A DNA stretch of 29,974 nt, taken from assembly GCA_025531455.1 (NCBI GenBank), contig JAMYHL010000153.1, forward strand, positions 1-29,974. Direction: 5' to 3'. This DNA is from Apiotrichum sp. Y4204 (taxonomy: Eukaryota > Basidiomycota > Tremellomycetes > Trichosporonales > Trichosporonaceae). How positions within the stretch are numbered: position 1 is the first letter of the stretch; each line of letters begins with the position of its first letter. The position numbers and the translations under genes were made by a program. Positions 1 through 8,974 of this stretch are shown one piece after another. Below the pieces are notes generated by a model. The model was not told the DNA's origin, did no database searches, and saw only the letters and a program-made list of their open reading frames with translations.

Positions 1-44
1 AGCCCGAGCTCGTCACCAAGGAGACAGACAACAAGGACATCTAG
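1..44 (+). CDS. 3' end of an unidentified gene (partial)
   Basis: The first 44 bases read as an open frame that ends at a TAG at 42-44, giving a tail of about 13 residues (PELVTKETDNKDI). The codons are GC-ending like those of the clear genes in this window, which suggests the end of a plus-strand gene entering from the left. Too little is present to name it, and chance cannot be excluded. Confidence 0.35.
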   Translation, partial: PELVTKETDNKDI

Positions 45-360
45 GCGCATGGCCATTACAGGCCGGAGTAGCAACCCCAGCAAATACCAGCTTAGCCGTA
101 GCACTAGAGGAGGACGACCACATCCGCATATTACATTGCATCCACAGGAATGTTACACCGTTCTTGACTTAGCGAGTGGAGGGTGCTGTCAGTGGGGTGC
201 AGTCGAAAAGTGTCATTGGTAATGCGCAGCCGCGCTGCGAGAAGTGGTGATACTGTACATGCATATGCTCAAGATTTCTAGATACTCACTGCTGTCAGCT
301 ATGCGCGCAGGATATGGAGCTCACATTCGCGCTGCCGATGCCAGCCAAGAAACGCACAGA
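45..360. other. intergenic stretch, nothing recognised
   Basis: No open frame with coding character, tRNA or repeat was seen. It would hold the 3' regions of two converging genes: the plus-strand scrap ending at 44 and the small minus-strand gene ending near 361. Confidence 0.4.
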
Positions 361-784
361 TTAGCTCTCCTTGCTGCTGTCAGCTTCCTCCGATGCGGGT
401 AAGCTCACCTAGCAGACGCAGCGGGCTGCGCGGCCTTTTCAGCCGGCGCCTTGGCCTCGGCTGCCGGTACAGATGTAGAAGCAGCAGGCACACCCTTCTC
501 CCCCGCCTCGGCCTTGCGCGCGCGCGGCGTCTCAGGCGCCGCAGCAGGCGGGGGCACGCCGCCCGTCTCGGCGCGGTACTGCTCGAGCGGTTCGCGCCAG
601 ATGTAGATGCCGGAGACGACGCCTGGTGTCAGATGAGAGATGGGTGGAGGGGGAAGAGATCAGAGGGGAGAAAGAAAGGTGGGGAGAGAGACGAGACAGG
701 AAACGTGCTATAACCTGCAGCCTCCAGAACTCGGTACTCACCCACAGCAGCGGCGATGAGAGGGGGGATGAGGCGGCCAGACAT
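361..784 (-). CDS. small single-pass membrane protein, probably mitochondrial (ECM19-like?)
   Basis: The ATG is at 784-782. Exon 1 (784-742) joins exon 2 from 622 across an intron with a GTGAGT donor and a CTGACACCAG end. The protein starts MSGRLIPPLIAAAVGVVSG and has one hydrophobic segment at about residues 5-24, followed by a short charged part (IYIWREPLEQYRAE) and a low-complexity Ala/Pro/Lys tail, about 80 residues in all. The layout of a short N-terminal segment followed by an aromatic-plus-acidic stretch recalls fungal ECM19-like mitochondrial proteins, but this is recollection and weak. The C-terminus has two readings: straight through to TGA at 407-405, or a further 35-nt intron (408-374) followed by a short exon ending in TAA at 363-361. 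It is head to head with RAD1, with 226 bp between the start codons. Confidence 0.5.
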
Positions 785-924
785 GGTGATGATGTTGTGA
801 AGAGTGCCGTCGCTGTTGCTGCGCGTGAAGAGCACAAGACCGCCGTCCGCTGGTCGTCTCCACCCACCAAGAGACTGACCGTTGAACATTTTGGTCCCGC
901 GGTGGAGGGTGTCCAGCCGTGAAC

Positions 925-950
925 AGTCGCGTCAACCCTCAAGTCGCGTC
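925..950. promoter_or_regulatory. two direct copies of AGTCGCGTC upstream of RAD1
   Basis: AGTCGCGTC occurs at 925-933 and again at 942-950, inside the 226-bp divergent promoter between the small minus-strand gene and RAD1. The reverse complement contains ACGCGA, one base away from the MluI-box core ACGCGT used by MBF-type G1/S regulators. The repeat is seen directly; the regulatory role is inferred. Confidence 0.3.
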
Positions 951-1010
951 CTCTGTCTTCCCCCATCCTCTCTTCTCATTCTTCTCCATCTTCTTCATCG
1001 GCTCGTCTCA

Positions 1011-2337
1011 ATGTCTGAACCAGCACCCGTACGTCCCCCCATCTACCACTCTAATCCCAGATCCTCGAGGCCGAAACGAGCGACGTGCGGCAGTTTGCCC
1101 GCCTCCTGCGCGGCATCGGCCTGAAACACGTGAGCTATTCAAACCGTTGCGAAGCTCACCGCAGAACGCAGTGATGACCGTCTCTGCGGCCGGCTTCGAA
1201 GTGACCGTCGAGGAAGTACGTTCCCTCACTGCAACGGCGTGGATCCCTTCAAACATCTTTGCAAGCTTTGCCTTTCGCGCCCCCGAACCGGCCGTATTTG
1301 AGCTGAGCCTCGATACCCTGCTCATGTGTCTCAACATCTTTGGGAGCGCGGGCGGCGGGCCGACGAAGATGCCTGCTGCGGGTGGGAAGCGGCGGAGATG
1401 GGCTGGCGACGGGGAGGAACCGGAGGAAGAGGAGTGGGCTGGCGAGAAGAGAAAGGAACGGCGGACGGGGATGAGACTTGCCTGGGACGGGGAAGGGTAT
1501 CCCGTCAAGGTGCTGTTGTGAGTCCCCAAGTCCCCAGATGTTGTGTGCTTCTCTTATCTGGACTCTTAGTACTCACATTACCAGGCGCGACGACACAAAG
1601 GGCCCAGTCACGACGTGCGAGCTATACACCCTCGAGCCGGAGGAACTCCTCAACCAGGCCTTTGACGAGAGCCGGCGGTGAGCTGTTCCATTATGGTTGA
1701 AGCTGACGCCAGTGCCGTCTACCTCATCATGAAAGTATGTCTTCCCTCCCTAACCGCAACACTCTCAACCCTCGTTCTCTACTGATCTGACACCAGGCCG
1801 AGTGGTTCCGCGACGCCCTCCTCGACCTCCCTCCCAGCTGTACGCGGGTAACGCTGCGCGTCCTCCCGCGCACGGCCGACGACCGGCGGCGCGGAGCAGG
1901 GAGCTTCTCGATATACGCCGAGGGCGACTTTGGGACCGTCCAGGTGGGTGGCACTCCATGTATGTACCCGCTGATGGCAGTTCGACTATCCGAACGAAAA
2001 GGAGGTCATGGACGCGTTTGAGTGTGAGGAGCCGATAACATTCAGGTACGTCCTGGTAGATGACTTATCACGTGCGACATCTACTGAATCGGACATGCAC
2101 TGACTACAGCTATCACGCCGCGCACATTGTGCTCCTTGCGCGTGCACTCGTGCACTCGCTCAAGATCTGCCTCCAGCTCGAGGACACCGGCTTCCTCAGC
2201 GTGCAGATCATGATGCCCATTCCCGACACGCTCGGCGACGGCGAGCACACGGGCATCCTCGAGTTCAAGGTGGGTGACAACACGTTGTTCTGCTGACCCA
2301 CCAGATGCATGCGCTCGAAGATGAGGAGGACGAGTAG
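1011..2337 (+). CDS. RAD1: RAD1, 9-1-1 DNA damage checkpoint clamp subunit
   Basis: The product is a Rad1/Rec1-family protein of about 319 residues, a subunit of the PCNA-like Rad9-Hus1-Rad1 ring that marks damaged DNA for checkpoint signalling in the nucleus. Nine exons: 1011-1028, 1061-1129, 1165-1517, 1585-1677, 1713-1734, 1797-1943, 1981-2045, 2110-2269 and 2305-2337; all phases agree. Family landmarks in order are DVRQFARLLRGIGLKH, AVMTVSAAGFEVTVEE, TAWIPSNIFASFAF, LDTLLMCLNIFGS, WDGEGYPVKVLL, TCELYTLEPEELL, GDFGTVQFDYP and an acidic tail. The length fits the family (about 280-330). An insert rich in Gly, Glu and Arg lies at about residues 91-131, between the two halves of the first sliding-clamp domain, and is not typical. 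The ATG at 1011 is chosen because a six-codon first exon splices in phase; it has T at -3, so initiation context is weak. RAD17, which loads this ring, lies at the right end of the window. Confidence 0.88.
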
Positions 2338-2771
2338 GCGCTTTGTGATGTGGTGTGAATGAAGGGGTCTGGTGGGTTTACGGGACGCCTTGTCTGTTCT
2401 AACTCGCCAGAGTCCGAGACATGCCGAGTGGAACAAACATTGTGAATAGAACAAATACGTCGTCCGTTGGATTAGATTCTGCGTCTCCGTGCTGTATGTA
2501 TATTGTATTCCTGACCTTGACACCTGTGGTAATTGGGTGAGTCAACATGGAGACCATGATGGAGGCCATGTCAGTGGCGTTCCGCATCGCTCTCTACTTG
2601 ACCCTGACAACTTCCCGTTGTACACCTCTCTCCCACAGCTGTACACAAAACGAATGCATGGGTCTCGTGATGACTGATACAGTGCCGACACTCTGGCCGG
2701 CATCTCGACATTACAGGATGTGGGTGTGAATGCAGAGCTGCGAACGCCGTCGGACCCAGCGAGCGTCGCGC
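2338..2771. other. convergent intergenic region between RAD1 and eIF1
   Basis: This holds the 3' ends of two converging genes. Short open frames on both strands lack splice or family support. No repeat or RNA gene was recognised. Confidence 0.4.
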
Positions 2772-3759
2772 TTAGTAGCCGTGGCTGTACGTCAGTGATT
2801 GTTCGCAGATCGAGCTTGGCCATTTGAACGTGCAGCTCTCATTCACTCACATGACAATCTTCTCCTTGGCCTCCTTGGCGGAGAGGATGCCCGACTCGAC
2901 GAGGAACTCCTTGACGGCGGTACGCTGGTCGCCCTGGAACTGGAGGACCTTTCCGTGGTCGTCCTTCTTGCCGGGGGCGGGCGAGTCCTCGTCGTCCGAG
3001 TCGGCAGAGTGCACAACGTGGCCGTTGCACGCGAACTCCTTCTTCATGGCCTTGAGGAGCTTGCGGGGGTCATACTTGTCGGGGATGCCCTGCACGGTGG
3101 TGATAGTCTTGCGGCCATTGCGCTGCTGAAGACCTAAATGTCAGCGGCCGGAGCTAGCCGACGCAGGCTAACTTACGGATGTGGATCTTGTCGGCCTTGG
3201 AACCGACGCTCTTGTCGATCGAGGCGGGGGTAGAGCCGGAGTCGGCGAAGGGGTCACCGGTAGAGAACGGGTCTGGGGTCAGTATGGAGAGCAAAAGGCG
3301 GTCAGAAGCGGAAGGAGGGCGCAGGGCGGGACGGCGCGTGGAAAGCCTGAGACGGTACAGCTTCGAAGCACGGGGCCCAGCTGTACGTCTTGGAATACAC
3401 CATAACGACGCGGTACAACACAAGGCAGCGGCGCACGACTGGAGCTCTCCAAAACCATTGAGCTCCTCGGCCGCCGCTCCTAGTGGACCGAGCCCTACAT
3501 TCCCTCCGGCGCACCACGACAAAGCTCACCAAAAGCGGGACCGAGGTTGATGTTGGTCGCCCCGGACGACGCCGGGGCCTTGCTCTTGGTCTTGGTGGCG
3601 TCCACTTTGGTAGCTGCGGAGAAACGAAATAGTACGTGGTACGTTGAAAGTTGGAAGTTGGGACGTTGGGAAGATGTGTCAGCGACTTGTCTCCTAGAGT
3701 GATCATTTTTCGCCACTGTCGCCCTCTGCGGCGCGGGGCGACTCACTAGTGCTGCTCAT
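2772..3759 (-). CDS. SUI1: translation initiation factor eIF1 (SUI1)
   Basis: eIF1 binds the 40S subunit near the P site and enforces start-codon choice. Spliced protein is about 162 residues from exons 3759-3747, 3613-3530, 3272-3177, 3133-2851 and 2784-2772. Conserved parts are FDPFSTGDPFAD, then HIRLQQRNGRKTITTVQGIP (about residues 63-82), YDPRKLLKAMKKEFACNG, LQFQGDQRTAVKEFL and the terminal IHGY. The last exon is only 13 nt and restores the family-typical HG-aromatic ending; without it the frame stops right after KIVM. The protein is longer than yeast eIF1 (108 residues) because of a Thr/Lys/Ser-rich N-terminal extension and an acidic insert (HSADSDDEDSPAPGKKDD) after the ACNG strand. The start ATG has TTA before it (T at -3), a poor context, as is common for eIF1 mRNAs, which limit their own synthesis. 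Confidence 0.93.
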
Positions 3760-4248
3760 TAAAGATGGAAAACTGGGTGCGTGCGTGCGGAGCGAGGGAG
3801 AGCCGGTGGCGAGCTTGGGGTGGAGAGGTGGGTGGGGTGGAGTGGTGAGTTGGTGAGTGGTGAGTGGTGAGCGGAGTGGTTGTGGTAGAGAGGAAAGTCG
3901 TTTGTTCACTTTCAGTGCTTTCAGTCAAACGCGAGCAGCGTGCAGCGAGCTGCAAGGGGTGTGGCACGCGGGCAGACCGCGTGGCTGCGCGCTGCGCTGA
4001 ACGCTGTATGCGGCTGCCCCGGTGGCGAAGAGTGTGCGGAATTTCGGCGTTATAGCCGGTGGCTCGCCACTGGCATACCTCATCCTCCCTCTTTACTGTG
4101 ATGTTTTTTCGGTGACGACATCGACAACAACAAGGGCCAGAGCTTCTGACAGCCATGCGAGTGGCTTTCACTCTCCATGCCCATAATCTTCTTTTGAAAT
4201 CCACACATACATATCACCGCCGTCCACTATGAGATGCAACAGGTAGCC
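3760..4248. promoter_or_regulatory. eIF1 upstream region with GGTGAGT-type tandem repeats
   Basis: The stretch upstream of eIF1 (and downstream of the YTP1-like gene) has several near-tandem GGTGAGT units at about 3841-3872, which read CTCACCA on the transcribed strand, within a CT/CA-rich leader. Pyrimidine-rich leaders are common on strongly expressed fungal genes. No open frame was supported. Confidence 0.35.
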
Positions 4249-6147
4249 TCATAGCCTGACGCCTCCGCGCCGCTCGCTGTCGATCCAGTCGACCTCGTCC
4301 TCGCCGCCAATCTTGACGGGGTCCTCGTCCCCGCTCAGGCTGCCCTGCTCTGTGAGCTCGTACGCCTCGGGCCCGTCGTCCTCTGCCATTCGGCGGGGCG
4401 CGTTCTGCGTGAGCTTGGCATAGCCGTTTTCCGCGCCGCGCGCCTCGTCGTCTGCTGTGGATTGCGCGTTGCGCCCCGAGTTCGAGTACAGGTGCACGAG
4501 GAAGGTGATGACCAGATAGATGAGGAAAGAGAGAGAAAAGTCAAAGAGCGCATACGAGACGTGGTCGATGCCGAGATTGTGGGCGTTGCGCATCTCCTCG
4601 TCCGTCGCGGAAATGAAGAGCGTGCCGCCGAGTACGAGGAGGTACGGCGGGAGGTGCTGGAAGACGCGCACGGCACCCATCGGCGTCGGCTGGTCGTTGA
4701 GCACAAAGCACACCTCGACGAGACGCAGCACGCCGGCGGCAATGAGCGCGTAGCCGAACATGGCGTGAATCTTGGACGAGATCTCGAGTGCCTGCTCGTG
4801 CGCCGACATGCCCCAGCCGGTGAAGATGATGATCACGGCCGGCACGAACGAACGCTTGCCCTTGCGGCTGAGGAACATGCCCAGCATACCACCAGCCCAC
4901 CACAAAACGCCCATCATCGTGTGCTGCATGTCCTTGTGCGTCCACGGCCCGCCCTGGTGCTCGGTGAACGTGTTGATGATGCCCTGCGGGTCAGACAGAG
5001 CTCGGTCGTTTAACAAAAGCTTCACTCACCCAGACGGTGATGACCGACGAATCGAGCATCTCCTGAGAGCATCCCATGCGCGCGAGCCAGTTCCCACCGA
5101 GGTTGAGCATGATGACAAGAATAGTCGCGTATCCGATGAACGCCGAGCCCATGATGTAGTGCGCGGCGCACTGGCCGAGGTTACCGCCACGGCAGAAACC
5201 AAGCGCAGTCGCGACACCGAAGATCATTTCTGGCAGTCAGCACACCGCTGGGAATGGTGACGCACGGGTCCAGCCAATGACGGGGAACATCTTGCCGAGG
5301 ATACCGTGCACGCGGACGACCCATGGGCGGACTGTCCGCTCGAGAAGGTGTAGCTTGAGGAAGATGCCGCATGCCGTTTGCTGCTGTGAGCAGGGGGAGG
5401 GGAGTGTAACTCACGACAACGAGAACGGCGGTGATGATCTTGGCCATTGTGCCGTGTACCTTTCAGTCAGCGACGTCCAGGACCTATCGTTGATCATTCC
5501 ACATCGCCTCAGGAGTTCAGGAGACCGCGCCGCCGAGCGCGGAATGCATGACCGTTGCACTTGATCAGAGTTGCTTGTCGGATGACAAGGCGCACAGACC
5601 CAACAGATCGGCGGACATTGCACCGCAACCATGCGGCATGCGGCATTATAACGATAGCCTCTCCCACAAGCCCACGACAATCCACAATGCCGAAATGCCC
5701 TCCTCCGACGCGGAACGCCTCCTCGCGACTCACCGTCGCCGGGAACTCGCGCCCGCCGTGATGGTGTCCAAGCCAGCTCGCGACCGTGGTAAGCACGATA
5801 CCGGCGCTCTGGAGGGGTACGTGGTATTTGGATCTGCCGTGAGAAAGAAAATAAAAAAGAAAACCACAAGACAACTCACTTGGAGAGACCGAGGACCATG
5901 CCCGTCGGGAAGAGGATGGCCCACACAAACGTCTGTACGCTCATCTGCCATCAGCTTTCTAGCTTTAAAAGTAGATTCTCCTCACGTGGAGATACATGAT
6001 CCAGTCGATGGGCACGCCGGGGTCGATCTTGGCCGCGTCGTGGTGCCCGTGCGCGAGCGCTGGTGTCAGAGACTGGAGTCTGGAGGGAGTAGGCTTACCG
6101 AGCGGGAGGAGTGCCGCTGCTGCTGCGGCGGCGGTGGGGCCGCGCAT
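4249..6147 (-). CDS. YTP1-like multi-pass membrane protein
   Basis: A YTP1-family protein (DUF2427/YTP1-like domains) of about 460 residues; cellular role poorly known. Exons: 6147-6099, 6059-5986, 5944-5880, 5833-5734, 5459-5415, 5380-5266 (or from 5383), 5229-5030 and 4983-4249. The N-terminus (MRGPTAAAAAAALLPLALAH) looks like a signal peptide, followed by a His-rich stretch (HGHHDAAK), repeated hydrophobic helices, the motif WLGHHHGGREFPATVHGTMA and, later, a long run of helices ending in an acidic cytosolic tail. The HGGR-x-F-P...HGT pattern is the family mark and is restored only when the 274-nt intron 5733-5460 is removed, much longer than its neighbours. The acceptor before exon 6 is a CAGCAG tandem, so one glutamine may be optional. 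Confidence 0.8.
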
Positions 6148-6669
6148 CGTGGTTTTAGTGGGAGGTTGGGAGGTTTGAGAGAGGGGATTGTGGTGCGCTG
6201 GAGGAGAGAGATAGGAGAGTATCACTGGCAACGCGGAGTGGACGACTGATAACTGCGATGCAGGTTTTGATGATGTTGTGAAATGATCCGTGTAGGACTG
6301 GTAGAGAGAGACCTTGGATTGTAAAGTGGGACTACGCAGTCGTTGACCTGTGAGATTGCTTTGGTTTGCACCTTTGCCCATGACGAGGGTGGCAACGGCG
6401 CCCGATATAGTTTGGCCGTGTTTCGGTCACCGGAACCACACTTGGCGCACATGACACTCAGGTGGAGGCCTGAAACCATTCTTATGATCTTGCATCCCAT
6501 TCTCCACCACATCAGCATGGATCGTCAAGGTCGTGCATACGAACAGCGCTACTCGGAGATACGAAAGGATACAGCAAGGCGTTGAAGCCCGTACAAAGTG
6601 TAAAGAAAAAACGAAATCGTCATGAGATGTAACCACAAAACCCAGAGCTCATTATCATCGTCCTGTCGC
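6148..6669. other. intergenic region upstream of the YTP1-like gene
   Basis: This lies between the stop of the TLC-like gene and the start of the YTP1-like gene, both on the minus strand. Small open frames on both strands have no support from splice pattern or family resemblance. No RNA gene or repeat was recognised. Confidence 0.35.
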
Positions 6670-8064
6670 TCAGTCCATCCCGACGCCGGCAGGGACACCG
6701 ACGGGGACGCCGGCGGGGTCCGTATCCCGGCGGCGGAGGCGGAGACCGGCAGCAGCGAGACGCTCGCGCTGCTCTGTCCACATCTCGCGCTGCTCGTGCC
6801 AGCGCTCGCGCATCGCCTCCTTTGCCTCGCGGAGGCCGAAGCTCAGATGCTCGAGGTTGGCCTTGGCTTGCGGCAGCGCGGCGGCCATGCCGGACAGAGT
6901 AGGGATGTTGGGTATCGGGATGTTGGCCATGGTGGGGATGGAGATATTCGGGAAGAGATGCTGAGGGATGATGAGGCTGGGCTGGCCGGGGGTATGCGGG
7001 GTGACGAGGGGAGACTCGTCCGGAGTCGCGAGTCCGCTGGCCGGTGTACTGAGATCGAGCTCGACAGGCTTCTCGACTTTCGCAGTGGCACGAGCCTTCG
7101 CGGCCTTGGCGCGCCGCCGAATGTAGCCCGTCACGCCGCCGTACATCCAGAACGAGTGGAGCGCGAGAGCCGAGCCGAGCATGACGGTCGGAACCCAGTT
7201 GCCCGTCATGGCCCGTGTTGCTGGGCGGACAGAGTCCACGAAGAGCACGACATTCAGAAGAATACGCGTGAGCGTCATCAGAACCAGGAAGCGTTCGTCG
7301 TGGCGCACAGCCGGGAACAGGTGCGAGATGCCGAGGTCAAACGTGGGGAGCTGTGCGTGAGCGTGAGGTCATGTACAGGACGCCGGTTGAAATCTTCTCA
7401 CTCCAGCGGACCCTCAACTCACCTCCATGACGGCGCCGACGACGAAGATGCAGCGCTGCGGGGACGCGACGAGATATAGCATGAGGCCGATGTAGACAAA
7501 GTGGTGAAACCAGCCGGTAAGGAATCCGATCTCGGTGGGGTATGCAAACCACCCGATGAAGAGCTGGAATCAGTATTGCCACCCACAAACAGACACCGAT
7601 CGTCCGAAATCAATCGCGAACCGCGACTGTCGCGAGTGACTCACATCCGCTGTGATGTCAGCTCTGTCCTCTGATCTCTCGTACGAGCGTCCGGGCCGCG
7701 GATGGCACGGGGCCCGTGCGGCACACTAGTACTCACAAAAGAGATATGTCGCAAAGGCCGGGACGACGACGGCGGCGAGCGTGCTGGTCCACCCGGTCTG
7801 CCCGGCTTCCCAGACGCGCGGGTACCCGCCACTCAAGTATGCCGCGACGAAGGGGAGCGACACGAGGGTCATGCAGAACGCGGAGATGGAGGAGAGAATG
7901 TACGCGCGCGAACGGACGTCGGGAAAGTGCGGCGCCGCGAGCTTGTATGTTGCTGCGAAGAAGAGGAAGGTCGGGAGGGGCACATACGCGCTCCACGGGT
8001 GGATGTATTGTCGATGCGTGGCGATGTAGCCCGCGACGGCGGGGACGATACCGAGGGATTCCAT
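6670..8064 (-). CDS. TLC-domain-like multi-pass membrane protein
   Basis: Exons 8064-7737, 7649-7645, 7563-7423 and 7350-6670 give about 384 residues. Several hydrophobic helices fill the first 260 residues. Landmarks are YLFSDLFIGWF, then TGWFHHFVYIGL with a His pair at 131-132, then MELPTFDLGISHLFP and TLTRILLNVVLF. An early ...SDL...HH...MELPT...R-I-L order is what I remember of TLC-type proteins such as the TMEM56/TLCD4 group, which act in ER membranes, some in sphingolipid metabolism. The substrate cannot be told from sequence alone. The C-terminal third is a Lys/Arg-rich stretch, a Ser/Thr/Pro-rich stretch and a predicted helical charged region (LREAKEAMRERWHEQREMW). The Ser-Asp of SDL is supplied by a 5-nt exon. 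Confidence 0.6.
7645..7649 (-). other. 5-nt microexon in the TLC-like gene
   Basis: CGGAT lies between a CACAG acceptor and a perfect GTGAGT donor. Joined to the final T of the upstream exon it encodes Ser-Asp and sets the correct phase for the next exon. Introns on each side are 87 nt (7736-7650) and 81 nt (7644-7564). Direct joining of the flanking exons would shift the frame. Confidence 0.7.
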
Positions 8065-8974
8065 TGAGGGCCGTGGTCGCGAGCGAGATGAAAGAGTGTG
8101 TGTGTGTTTGTGTAGTGTGTGTTCTAGTTGTTGCTGCCGGTCACTGGATGGGATCACTTGACCACCTCGATGCAGCTTGAGACGATGATGGGACAATGGA
8201 ACAAGAAAAAAAGATTGCCACGCTAAGCAGCTCTAGTCGATAGTCGACTGAAGAGACACGGGCATGGATGCACCAACACCGCTCGGACGTGCTGGTGTAA
8301 CTGGCGGCGCGCCGCCAAGAGGTTTACACGTGCGTTGTGCGTCTGTTCTTTTTGGGCGGACGCGTCGAGAACCGAGGGATCCCGGGGGGGTCCAGGGACA
8401 AGAGGAACAGATCGAACAGGGGAAAGCACAAGAGGCGGCGGTTAAAATAGAGGTGTGCCGTAAAACTGTAACCTGTCCAGGATATCGCAACTAGAAGAAA
8501 GGGAGATGGGTGGCAAACAAGCGAACAGCGAGCGAGCAAAATGCAGGGACTTTGATGAGGAGATATAAAAGTGAGACAGTCGCGAGGGGTGTTGACGATG
8601 CCAAGAGACCAGAAGGATAGAGCAGTAGTGCTGTGCCCCCGCAGCGCCGCAGTCGGCATTCCACATCGACAGCCAGTTTCGGGGTGGCGTCAACTACCCC
8701 TTTGCCAGCCAGCCCGCCAGCTCCAGCGCATTCGGCGCCATTCTCCGGACCTGGAGATTGTCGGGCTGTCGGATACGGTGGCGTCAGCCCGTCAGGTCGT
8801 CCGCGTTTTTACACTACTTTCCCTCTTTGTCGATTTTAACCGGATGCCATGATGCCAACAACGGGTCATGAGGGTCATGAGCGGTCATGCATGATGCATG
8901 TCTTGTCATCCCGTCTCTACGCCTATCTTCGGAAAAACTTCGGGGGTGGGATACACAACGATGCAACGAAGGAC
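8065..8974. other. 910-bp intergenic region with isolated TATA box and repeated GGTCATG
   Basis: It begins with a GT-rich stretch at about 8098-8125 that would be the leader of the TLC-like gene. A perfect TATAAAAG sits at 8564-8571 on the plus strand, and an 84-codon open frame starts at 8598 and ends at 8852 downstream of it. The product of that frame is Arg- and Pro-rich with no recognised domain, so it is not called as a gene. Three GGTCATG copies occur at 8864-8890. Confidence 0.35.

Noticed and set aside
7702..8180. Plus-strand open frames opposite the first exon of the TLC-like gene
   Set aside because: Arg-rich shadow frames with no family resemblance; the minus strand encodes clear membrane helices.
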